Positions 9,938 through 17,395 of a stretch of 64,000 bases of DNA are shown one piece after another (within the stretch, counting starts at the first letter, position 1; every line of letters begins with the position of its first letter). The position numbers and the translations under genes are program-made. Below the pieces are notes generated by a model. It was not told the DNA's origin and ran no database searches. It worked only from the letters and a program-made list of their open reading frames with translations. The DNA lies in assembly GCF_024494465.1 (NCBI RefSeq), contig NZ_JAETXM010000001.1:62001-126000 (forward strand), given 5' to 3'. This stretch comes from Bacillus sp. V3B. Its GTDB lineage: Bacteria; Bacillota; Bacilli; Bacillales; Cytobacillaceae.

Positions 9938-11206
9938 ATGCAAGGTCAAAAAATCACAGTCACAAACGGAGTTTTAAATGTACCAAACAATCCAATCGTA
10001 CCATTTATCGAAGGGGACGGAATCGGTCCTGATATTTGGGCATCTGCATCAAGAGTATTAGATGCTGCTGTTGAGAAAGCTTATAATGGTGAGCGCAAGA
10101 TCGTCTGGACAGAGGTTCTTGCCGGGGAAAAAGCATATAATGCAACTGGCGAGTGGCTTCCTAAAGAAACATTGGAAGTAATTAATGAATATTTACTTGC
10201 TATTAAAGGTCCATTAACAACTCCTGTTGGTGGAGGGATTCGTTCATTAAATGTGGCGCTTCGCCAAGAATTAGATCTTTATGTGTGCTTACGTCCTGTA
10301 CGTTGGTTTGAAGGTGTTCCTTCACCAGTTAAACGTCCACAAGATACTGACATGGCTATTTTCCGTGAGAATACAGAGGATATCTATGCTGGAATTGAGT
10401 ATGCAGAGGGTTCTGACGAAGTAAAGAAATTAATTAGTTACTTACAAAGTGAATTTGGAGTAGACAAGATTCGTTTCCCTGAAACATCTGGAATTGGAAT
10501 TAAGCCAGTATCACAAGAGGGATCAAGTCGTTTAGTTCGTGCTGCTATTGAATATGCTCTTAAAGAGGGTAGAAAATCAGTAACGCTTGTACATAAAGGC
10601 AATATTATGAAGTTTACTGAAGGAGCATTTAAAAATTGGGGCTATGAAGTAGCTGAAAAAGAATACGGCGATAAAGTATTTACATGGGCTCAATATGATC
10701 GAATTAAAGAAGAAAAAGGCGTAGATGCTGCAAACAAAGCACAAGAAGAAGCAGAAGCAGCAGGGAAAATCATTGTGAAAGATTCTATTGCAGATATTTT
10801 CTTACAGCAAATTCTAACACGTCCTAGTGAGTTCGATGTTGTAGCAACAATGAATTTGAATGGAGACTTTGTTTCTGATGCACTTGCTGCACAGGTGGGT
10901 GGTATCGGAATTGCTCCAGGTGCCAACATTAACTATGTATCTGGACATGCGATTTTTGAGGCTACACACGGTACGGCTCCGAAATATGCAGGTTTGGATA
11001 AGGTGAATCCATCATCTGTTATTCTTTCAGGAGTGTTACTGCTTGAACATATTGGTTGGAATGAAGCAGCTAAAATGATTGTAAAGTCAGTCGAAGAAAC
11101 CATTGCATCTAAAGTGGTTACGTATGACTTTGCCCGCTTAATGGATGGAGCAACAGAAGTGAAATGTTCTGAATTCGGGGATGAACTAATTAAGAACATG
11201 AAGTAA
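9938..11206 (+). CDS. icd: NADP-dependent isocitrate dehydrogenase
   Basis: Oxidatively decarboxylates isocitrate to 2-oxoglutarate with NADP. Length 422 residues, as in B. subtilis. Visible landmarks are [13 protein letters not shown] at the N-terminus, the substrate loop [54 protein letters not shown], and the [11 protein letters not shown] cofactor motif. ATG 9938 follows GGAAGGAGAT at 9920-9929. The gene sits between citZ and mdh. The downstream spacer is filled with repeats rather than a plain terminator. Confidence 0.97.
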   Translation: MQGQKITVTNGVLNVPNNPIVPFIEGDGIGPDIWASASRVLDAAVEKAYNGERKIVWTEVLAGEKAYNATGEWLPKETLEVINEYLLAIKGPLTTPVGGGIRSLNVALRQELDLYVCLRPVRWFEGVPSPVKRPQDTDMAIFRENTEDIYAGIEYAEGSDEVKKLISYLQSEFGVDKIRFPETSGIGIKPVSQEGSSRLVRAAIEYALKEGRKSVTLVHKGNIMKFTEGAFKNWGYEVAEKEYGDKVFTWAQYDRIKEEKGVDAANKAQEEAEAAGKIIVKDSIADIFLQQILTRPSEFDVVATMNLNGDFVSDALAAQVGGIGIAPGANINYVSGHAIFEATHGTAPKYAGLDKVNPSSVILSGVLLLEHIGWNEAAKMIVKSVEETIASKVVTYDFARLMDGATEVKCSEFGDELIKNMK

Positions 11207-11210
11207 TCTT

Positions 11211-11366
11211 AAAAGCGGAAGCGCCTTTGGAACAAGGCAAACTTGTTCTTGTAAAGTATAATGCTTACCTCCGACAAGCATGAGACGAGCAGGCAAGAAG
11301 GTTGTTCTTTAACCTCCTTGTTGGATTGGCTTATGATCTTGAGGGGGGAGGCTGCTTAAGCTAGAT
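11211..11366 (-). repeat. Dispersed spacer repeat, copy 1a (reverse orientation)
   Basis: Read on the minus strand it begins with CTAGCTT and ends with AAGGCGCTTCCGCTTTT, the same ends as the copies at 25031 and 25366. Inner matches include GACAAGCATGAGACGAGC and an AAGAAGGTT...AACCTCCTT hairpin. It occupies most of the first half of the 370-base icd-mdh spacer. Confidence 0.75.
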
Positions 11367-11374
11367 AAAATAAA

Positions 11375-11474
11375 CGTGCAAGCGCCTTGATCACCCCTGA
11401 CAAGCACATAACGGGTCTCTCGAAAAAGGTACTCTATGCCTTCACCTTGAGGGGCTAAGCAATGGAGCTTGATA
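11375..11474 (-). repeat. Dispersed spacer repeat, copy 1b (reverse orientation)
   Basis: Directly adjacent to copy 1a. On the minus strand it reads AAGCTCCATTGCTTAGCCCC, then CAAGGTG, and ends in CAAGGCGCTTGCACG, matching the family layout (left CTAGCTCCAGCGCCTA, right AGGCGCTT). The tandem pair suggests nested or repeated insertion. Confidence 0.7.
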
Positions 11475-11575
11475 ATTAATATAGATGAAATACGAGCATG
11501 GGGATGTTTGTTATCATAGCTAATTATGTCTACGCATATGGCTATTTATAATAAATTAAAGGGGAGAGATGAGAC

Positions 11576-12514
11576 ATGGCTTTGACACGCAAAAAAATAT
11601 CTATTATTGGTAGTGGGTTTACAGGAGCAACTACTGCACTATTTGTTGCACAAAAAGAATTAGGGGATGTAGTGCTAGTTGATATTCCGCAAATGGAAAA
11701 TCCAACTAAAGGTAAGGCTTTAGACATGCTAGAAGCAAGTCCTGTTCAAGGCTTTGATTCTACTATTATTGGTACATCAAACTATGAAGATACCAAAGAT
11801 TCTGATGTTGTGATTATAACTGCAGGTATTGCACGTAAACCAGGGATGAGTAGAGATGATTTGGTTCAAACAAACCAAAAAGTCATGAAGGCTGTTACAA
11901 AAGAAGTTGTAAAATATTCTCCTAATAGTTATATTATTGTGTTGACAAATCCAGTGGATGCTATGACATATACAGTATTCCAAGAGTCTGGCTTTCCCAA
12001 AAATCGTGTAATTGGTCAATCAGGGGTACTTGATTCAGCTCGTTTCCGTACGTTTGTTGCTCAAGAATTAAACCTATCCGTTAAAGATGTGACGGGATTT
12101 GTGTTAGGAGGACATGGGGATGATATGGTTCCGCTTGTTCGATACTCCTATGCTGGTGGAATCCCATTAGAAACATTGATCCCTCAAGACCGTCTCGATG
12201 AGATTGTTGAACGTACACGTAAAGGTGGTGGAGAGATCGTTAGTTTACTTGGTAATGGAAGTGCTTATTATGCACCTGCAGCATCCATTACTGAAATGAC
12301 TGAAGCGATCCTTAAGGACCAACGTCGTGTTCTTCCAGCTATTGCCTATCTTGAAGGTGAGTTTGGATATAACGGAATTTATTTAGGTGTTCCAACCATT
12401 ATTGGTGGCGATGGAATTGAGAAAGTTATTCAACTTCAATTAACAGATGCAGAAAAAGCAGCGCTTGATCGTTCAGCTGAATCTGTGAAAAATGTAATGG
12501 CTGTCTTAGCCTAA
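11576..12514 (+). CDS. mdh: Malate dehydrogenase
   Basis: Interconverts malate and oxaloacetate with NAD; an LDH-like MDH of 312 residues. The N-terminal Rossmann motif is [20 protein letters not shown], followed by Asp (DVVLVDIPQ), which favours NAD over [19 protein letters not shown] holds the mobile substrate loop with its Arg, [10 protein letters not shown] is typical, and the catalytic His is in [17 protein letters not shown] 11576 follows AAAGGGGAGAG. It closes the citZ-icd-mdh set and is followed by a strong terminator. Confidence 0.98.
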   Translation: MALTRKKISIIGSGFTGATTALFVAQKELGDVVLVDIPQMENPTKGKALDMLEASPVQGFDSTIIGTSNYEDTKDSDVVIITAGIARKPGMSRDDLVQTNQKVMKAVTKEVVKYSPNSYIIVLTNPVDAMTYTVFQESGFPKNRVIGQSGVLDSARFRTFVAQELNLSVKDVTGFVLGGHGDDMVPLVRYSYAGGIPLETLIPQDRLDEIVERTRKGGGEIVSLLGNGSAYYAPAASITEMTEAILKDQRRVLPAIAYLEGEFGYNGIYLGVPTIIGGDGIEKVIQLQLTDAEKAALDRSAESVKNVMAVLA

Positions 12515-12526
12515 TAAGCAAATTTG

Positions 12527-12557
12527 AAAAGAGCTATGTAATGTACATAGCTCTTTT
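12527..12557 (+). terminator. Terminator after mdh
   Basis: Perfect 14-bp stem AAAAGAGCTATGTA / TACATAGCTCTTTT with a 3-base loop and a T run. Confidence 0.93.
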
Positions 12558-12632
12558 TTATGTGTATATTATTATTAAGGGTACATTGGAAAAGGGGTTT
12601 TTTAATCGTATTCTATATAAATGGAGGCTATT

Positions 12633-13352
12633 ATGGAGAAAAAGGTGCTTGTCGTCGATGATGAAAAGTCAATTCTGACATTACTTCAGTATAATTTGCA
12701 ACAGGCAGGTTATGAAGTAATTACCGGAATGGATGGGGAAGAAGCAAAGAATATGGCGTTGCTGGAGAATCCAGATTTAATTGTGCTTGATTTAATGCTT
12801 CCAAAAATGGATGGCTTGGAGGTTTGTAAGCAACTTCGTCAGCAGAAAAATTTCATACCAATCTTAATGTTAACGGCAAAGGACGATGAATTTGATAAAG
12901 TACTGGGTCTTGAATTGGGCGCAGATGACTATATGACAAAACCGTTCAGCCCTCGAGAAGTAGTTGCACGTGTGAAGGCTATATTACGGAGAACACAAAT
13001 TCAGAAGGATTCATCCGAACAAAGTCAGGAAAGTGGTACAGAGAACTTAATTATAAGTAATTTAACTATTTATCCAGAACAATATGAAGCTTACTTTGAG
13101 GAAACATTATTAGAATTGACGCCTAAGGAATTTGAATTATTACTATATTTAGCGAAGAATAAAGGTCGAGTATTAACTCGTGATCAACTATTAAGTGCTG
13201 TCTGGAATTATGACTTTGCTGGTGACACTCGAATAGTAGATGTCCATATTAGTCATTTGCGTGAAAAAATTGAGCGAAATACAAAAAAACCAGTTTATAT
13301 TAAAACCATTAGAGGATTAGGGTACAAGCTTGAGGAGCCAAAAGGAGAATGA
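12633..13352 (+). CDS. phoP: Phosphate response regulator PhoP
   Basis: OmpR-type response regulator controlling the Pho regulon under phosphate limitation. ATG 12633 is chosen because GGAGG lies at 12623-12627; an earlier ATG at 12621 overlaps this site. The 239-residue protein has a receiver domain (residues 3-120) with acidic pair Asp9-Asp10, phospho-acceptor Asp53 (LIVLDLMLP), MLTAKD and KPFSPREV, then a winged-helix DNA-binding domain with WNYDFAGDTRIVDVHISHLR. The gene overlaps phoR by four bases. It would bind the TTAACA-type repeats seen downstream at 15130. Confidence 0.97.
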   Translation: MEKKVLVVDDEKSILTLLQYNLQQAGYEVITGMDGEEAKNMALLENPDLIVLDLMLPKMDGLEVCKQLRQQKNFIPILMLTAKDDEFDKVLGLELGADDYMTKPFSPREVVARVKAILRRTQIQKDSSEQSQESGTENLIISNLTIYPEQYEAYFEETLLELTPKEFELLLYLAKNKGRVLTRDQLLSAVWNYDFAGDTRIVDVHISHLREKIERNTKKPVYIKTIRGLGYKLEEPKGE

Positions 13353-15112
13353 TAAAGTTTCGGTCGAGACTTCTTTTTACGCTTATTACACTCCTCGTCA
13401 TTGTTTTAATTGGACTTGGTATTATTTTAGGTCAGCTATTCAAAAATTATTATTTAAATAATTTTAACGAGCGTCTTGAAAAAGAGAGTATTCTTGTTGC
13501 TGCTTATGTAGAAGATGTTGGGGGAATTCAGGCGATTCGTCAGGACAGAATGATGCACTTCAGTCAGCAATTAAATGCAAGAATTTCAATTATAAATAGT
13601 GAGGGAATTGTTCATTACGATAGTGGAGAGATGGGCCAAATAAGTAACGAAGATTATGAAGATGTTATTAAAAGTATATCTGAAAATAAAATAAAATCTA
13701 TAAATGAATACAAACTCATTAATGATTTACATTATTATTGGGAACCAATTTTAATTGAGGGAAAGAAAGAAGGGTTTGTTCTCTTAAGTACAAAAATGAC
13801 AGAATTAAAAAAAGCATATTCACAGATCTGGTGGCTTTTAGCTGTTAGTTTTAGTTTTGCTTTTATTGTTATCTTAATTCTTGGTCGTAAAATAATGAAT
13901 CGTTACACAAAACCGATTGAAAGAGCGACAAATGTTGCATTCGAATTAGCAAAAGGAAATTATCAAGCTCGAACGTATGAGGATCAAATCGGGGAAATAG
14001 GGATGTTGAATTCCTCTTTAAACATTTTAGCTCGTAATCTCCAAGATATGATGAAGGCACATGAAATGCAAAAGGATCGGCTTAGTACGCTTATTGAAAA
14101 TATGGGAAGCGGTCTAATCCTCATTGATAGCCGTGGATATATTAATTTAATTAATCGTACATACAAGGAAATCTTTCAGGTGAAAACATCGGAGTATCTT
14201 TATAAGCTTTATTATGAGGTTATTCAACATCAAGAAATTAATAAAATCATTGAAGATATTTTTATGACTGAACAAAAAGTAAAAAAACAAATTGTTTTAC
14301 CCTTTAAAATAGAAAGACGTCATTTTGAAGTATACGGAGTACCGATTATTGGAACAAATGATGTTTGGAAAGGGATTTTACTTGTTTTTCATGATATAAC
14401 GGAGATAAAGAAATTGGAGCAAATGAGAAAAGACTTTGTTGCAAATGTGTCTCATGAGTTAAAGACTCCTGTTACTTCGATAAAAGGTTTTTCTGAAACT
14501 CTTTTAGAAGGAGCCATGGAAAATAGAGAAACGCTTGAAGCTTTTTTACATATCATTTTAAAAGAAAGCGATCGTCTTCAATCTTTAATTTATGACCTTC
14601 TTGAACTATCTAAAATAGAGAATGAAGGGTTCAGTTTATCGATACAATCGATCGATATCGTTGTTGCTATTGAAGATGCGATCAGAATTTTAGAAGGGAA
14701 GGCTAAGGAAAAAGAAATTAATATTCAGTTTGAAAATCATTCGAATGAATTAATTGTAGAAGCGGATATATATCGAATCAAGCAAGTTTTTATTAATATT
14801 ATTTCCAATGCGGTCTCGTATACACCTCAGGGCGGAGATATCTGTATTCGAATGGAAGAAAATTCAAAAAATGTAGTTATTCATATAAAGGATACAGGAA
14901 TGGGAATCGAAAAAGAAGAAATCCCACGAATATTTGAACGGTTCTATCGAGTAAATAAAGCGAGAGATCGAAATTCAGGTGGAACAGGACTAGGGCTTGC
15001 AATTGTTAAGCATTTAATGGAAGCTCATAAAGGAAAGGTAATCGTTGAAAGTAAAGTAGGAGAAGGTACAACATTCAGCATAGAACTACATAAAAAATTT
15101 CCTCGCAATTAA
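13349..15112 (+). CDS. phoR: Phosphate sensor histidine kinase PhoR
   Basis: Membrane sensor kinase partner of PhoP, 587 residues. There are two membrane helices, about residues 8-30 and 152-175, with an extracytoplasmic sensor part between. A HAMP domain (about 176-230), a PAS domain (about 240-350), the dimerisation/phospho-acceptor helix VSHELKTPVTSIKG with His369, and a GHKL ATPase with NIISNAVSYT, DTGMGI and GGTGLGLAIVKHL follow in order. ATG 13349 overlaps the phoP stop as ATGA, and AAAGGAG lies at 13341-13347, so the pair is translationally coupled. Confidence 0.97.
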   Translation: MIKFRSRLLFTLITLLVIVLIGLGIILGQLFKNYYLNNFNERLEKESILVAAYVEDVGGIQAIRQDRMMHFSQQLNARISIINSEGIVHYDSGEMGQISNEDYEDVIKSISENKIKSINEYKLINDLHYYWEPILIEGKKEGFVLLSTKMTELKKAYSQIWWLLAVSFSFAFIVILILGRKIMNRYTKPIERATNVAFELAKGNYQARTYEDQIGEIGMLNSSLNILARNLQDMMKAHEMQKDRLSTLIENMGSGLILIDSRGYINLINRTYKEIFQVKTSEYLYKLYYEVIQHQEINKIIEDIFMTEQKVKKQIVLPFKIERRHFEVYGVPIIGTNDVWKGILLVFHDITEIKKLEQMRKDFVANVSHELKTPVTSIKGFSETLLEGAMENRETLEAFLHIILKESDRLQSLIYDLLELSKIENEGFSLSIQSIDIVVAIEDAIRILEGKAKEKEINIQFENHSNELIVEADIYRIKQVFINIISNAVSYTPQGGDICIRMEENSKNVVIHIKDTGMGIEKEEIPRIFERFYRVNKARDRNSGGTGLGLAIVKHLMEAHKGKVIVESKVGEGTTFSIELHKKFPRN

Positions 15113-15129
15113 TAGGCGGATGCTAAATA

Positions 15130-15179
15130 TTTACATGATGTTAACATCACGTTTATGTTATCTTAACACTATGTTGTTA
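15130..15179 (+). promoter_or_regulatory. PhoP box: five TTAACA-like repeats at 11-base spacing
   Basis: TTTACA (15130), TTAACA (15141), TTTATG (15152), TTAACA (15163) and TTGTTA (15174) are each separated by exactly 5 bases. PhoP binding sites in B. subtilis are TT(A/T/C)ACA-type direct repeats with about 5-base spacers. The box lies just after phoR, on the strand reading toward hflK. No Pho-type gene (such as pstS) follows; a strong terminator comes within 40 bases. Confidence 0.75.
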
Positions 15180-15216
15180 AGATGATTAATGAAATACCCC
15201 TTCATCCAAAGGAGCC

Positions 15217-15261
15217 AAATAAAAGAGACGGTAGCTAACTTTGCTATCGTCTCTTTTATTT
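15217..15261 (+). terminator. Strong terminator between the PhoP box and hflK
   Basis: A 19-bp stem (15217-15235 with 15243-15261, one G-T pair) has a 7-base loop, with an A-rich left arm and T-rich right arm. It would stop phoR transcripts and any transcript started at the PhoP box. Confidence 0.9.
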
Positions 15262-15336
15262 AGTTCGAGATAGTGAAACCTTTTTAAGGTATAATCGTAT
15301 TAGGAGTTATAGATTAGTAGAGGAAAGGATGAGGGC

Positions 15337-16299
15337 ATGATAAGTCTAAAAAGAGTTTATATGATAGTGGCCGCTGTTTTCCTTATTATCGTATTGGGCT
15401 TAATTGCATTCACAAGCTGGTATACGGTAGATGAATCAGAACAGGCTGTAATTCTCACATTTGGTAAGGCCCAGGAAGGGACAACTGAACCGGGTCTACA
15501 TTTTAAATTGCCATGGCCAATTCAAAGTGTGGAAAAGCTATCGAAAGAAACATTTAGCTTACAGTTTGGTTTTCAAGAGGAAAAAGGTGAAGTAAAGGAA
15601 TTCCCTGCAGAAACCAAAATGATTACAGGTGATGAGAACATTGTTTTAGCTGATCTTGTTGTACAATGGAAAATTACTGAGCCAACAAAGTACTTGTACA
15701 ACTCACTTGAACCAAAGGAAATATTATATGATGCAACAGCCTCTTCACTACGGAGTATTATTGGAAGTTCAAAGATTGATGATGCTTTAACATCAGGAAA
15801 AGCGGATATTGAAGCAAATGTAAGGGACTTATTATCTACCTTAATAAAAGAGTATGATATTGGAATTTCCATTTTAGCAGTTAAATTGCAAGATGTAGAA
15901 CTTCCGAATGATGAAGTACGAAAGGCTTTTACAAATGTAACAGATGCTCGTGAGACAATGAATACTAAGATTAATGAAGCAAGAAAATATGAAAATCAAC
16001 GAATGAATGAAGCTGAGGGTGAAAAAGCAGCGATTATTCTTAATGCAGAGGGAGATCGGGCAGAGCGTATTGAAAAAGCACGTGGTGAGGTAGCTGTGTT
16101 TGATAAACTGTATGAAGAGTATCGTACAAACTCAGCCATTACAAGAGAACGTCTGATCATTGAAACCATTGAACAAGTTCTTCCTAATGCTGAAGTGTAT
16201 ATTATGAACGATGATGGAAATACAATGAAATACTTCCCGATTCGCCCGCTTGAAACAAAAGTGGACGATACAAAGAAAGGAAGTGAAGACAATGGATGA
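15337..16299 (+). CDS. hflK: HflK-type SPFH/stomatin-like membrane protein
   Basis: 320-residue SPFH-domain protein anchored by one N-terminal helix (residues 7-29). In E. coli HflK forms with HflC a large membrane assembly that encloses and restrains the FtsH protease. The SPFH domain runs from about residue 30 (VDESEQAVILTFGKAQ, then PGLHFKLPWPIQSVEKL) to 220, then a long charged helical/coiled-coil region (INEARKYENQRMNEAEGEKAAI). ATG 15337 follows AAAGGATG. A TATAAT at 15290-15295 may be its -10, with a poor -35. B. subtilis has no hflKC at this site, so this is an insertion relative to it. Confidence 0.9.
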   Translation: MISLKRVYMIVAAVFLIIVLGLIAFTSWYTVDESEQAVILTFGKAQEGTTEPGLHFKLPWPIQSVEKLSKETFSLQFGFQEEKGEVKEFPAETKMITGDENIVLADLVVQWKITEPTKYLYNSLEPKEILYDATASSLRSIIGSSKIDDALTSGKADIEANVRDLLSTLIKEYDIGISILAVKLQDVELPNDEVRKAFTNVTDARETMNTKINEARKYENQRMNEAEGEKAAIILNAEGDRAERIEKARGEVAVFDKLYEEYRTNSAITRERLIIETIEQVLPNAEVYIMNDDGNTMKYFPIRPLETKVDDTKKGSEDNG

Positions 16300-17227
16300 T
16301 TCAAAAGTCGTGAACATGAAAGACAAGGGTGGAAATAGTTTCAAATGGAGAGGCTATACGAAAATAGGAATCTTTCTTGTCTTATTACTTGCTCTTATTT
16401 TGTTTATCTTTGCGAACCTTTTTATTGTAAAAGAAGGGGAATATAAGGTTATTAGGCAGTTTGGAGAAGTAGTTCGTATCGTAGATGAACCAGGATTAAG
16501 CTATAAAATTCCATTTATTCAAAGTGTGACATCTCTACCGAAGTATCAAATGATCTATGATGTAAAAGAAGCTGAAATTAATACAAGAGATAAGAAAAGA
16601 ATCATTATCGATAATTATGCGATTTGGAAAGTTGTTAATCCAAAGCAAATGATTAGCAATGCAAGAACGATTGAAAATGCAGAAAGTAGAATGGAAGAGT
16701 TTATTTACTCGGTCGTTCGTGCTGAGCTTGGACAATTGAATTATGACGAAATCATTAACGATGAAAAGTCATCAAGGGGTTCATTAAATGATAGAATCAC
16801 CAATCAAGTGAATGAATATCTAGCAAATGATAAGTATGGAATTACTGTGACGGATGTTCGCATGAAAAGAACAGATCTACCAGAAGAAAATGAGCAATCC
16901 GTTTATACACGGATGATTTCAGAACGGGAATCAAAAGCACAAGAATATTTGTCCATGGGGGATGCGGAAAAGAATAAGATCACAGCCCAAACGGACAAAA
17001 CGGTACAGGAAATGTTATCAACAGCACAGGCGGATGGAGAGACCATTCGAGGTGAGGGAGAAGCAGAGGCAGCGAAAGTCTATAATCAGTCCTATTCGAA
17101 AGATCCGGAGTTTTATTCTATATTCCGTACATTAGAATCTTATAAAAAGACGATAGATGGTGAAACGGTACTCATATTACCGTCGGATTCTCCGTATGCT
17201 CGTTTCTTAATGGGCAATACACAGTAA
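16292..17227 (+). CDS. hflC: HflC-type SPFH/stomatin-like membrane protein
   Basis: Partner of HflK: 311 residues, one N-terminal membrane helix (about residues 21-47) and an SPFH domain with IVKEGEYKVIRQFGEVVRIV and PGLSYKIPFIQSV, followed by an Ala/Glu-rich coiled coil (RESKAQEYLSMGDAEKNKI...). ATG 16292 overlaps the end of hflK by 8 bases and has AAAGGAAG upstream. An earlier in-frame ATG (16250) has no ribosome site. The pair is expected to form a membrane ring affecting FtsH-dependent proteolysis. Confidence 0.9.
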   Translation: MDDSKVVNMKDKGGNSFKWRGYTKIGIFLVLLLALILFIFANLFIVKEGEYKVIRQFGEVVRIVDEPGLSYKIPFIQSVTSLPKYQMIYDVKEAEINTRDKKRIIIDNYAIWKVVNPKQMISNARTIENAESRMEEFIYSVVRAELGQLNYDEIINDEKSSRGSLNDRITNQVNEYLANDKYGITVTDVRMKRTDLPEENEQSVYTRMISERESKAQEYLSMGDAEKNKITAQTDKTVQEMLSTAQADGETIRGEGEAEAAKVYNQSYSKDPEFYSIFRTLESYKKTIDGETVLILPSDSPYARFLMGNTQ

Positions 17228-17241
17228 TCTAATACGATCGT

Positions 17242-17308
17242 AACGCCGTTATTTTCCATTCCTTGTTTAATCATGATAAACTAAGGACAGGAAAATAACG
17301 GTTTTTTT
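17242..17308 (+). terminator. Long terminator hairpin after hflC
   Basis: CCGTTATTTTCC (17246-17257) pairs perfectly with GGAAAATAACGG (17290-17301). An inner CCTTGTTTA/TAAACTAAGG arm lies between them, and seven T follow. Confidence 0.9.
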
Positions 17309-17395
17309 CGCTTTTTTAATGGGCTTTGTTAAATCATTCTATCGATGTAGCAATACTCATTAATAGAGTCTTCTAATGAAATAGGGGTGTTAAAT

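Noticed and set aside
17322-17372. GGCTTTGTTAAAT at 17322 as a fourth copy of the MITE family
   Set aside because: The end sequence matches for 12 bases and GTAGCAATACT recurs nearby, but there is no inverted right end, no central hairpin and no 8-bp duplication. It may be a remnant or chance.
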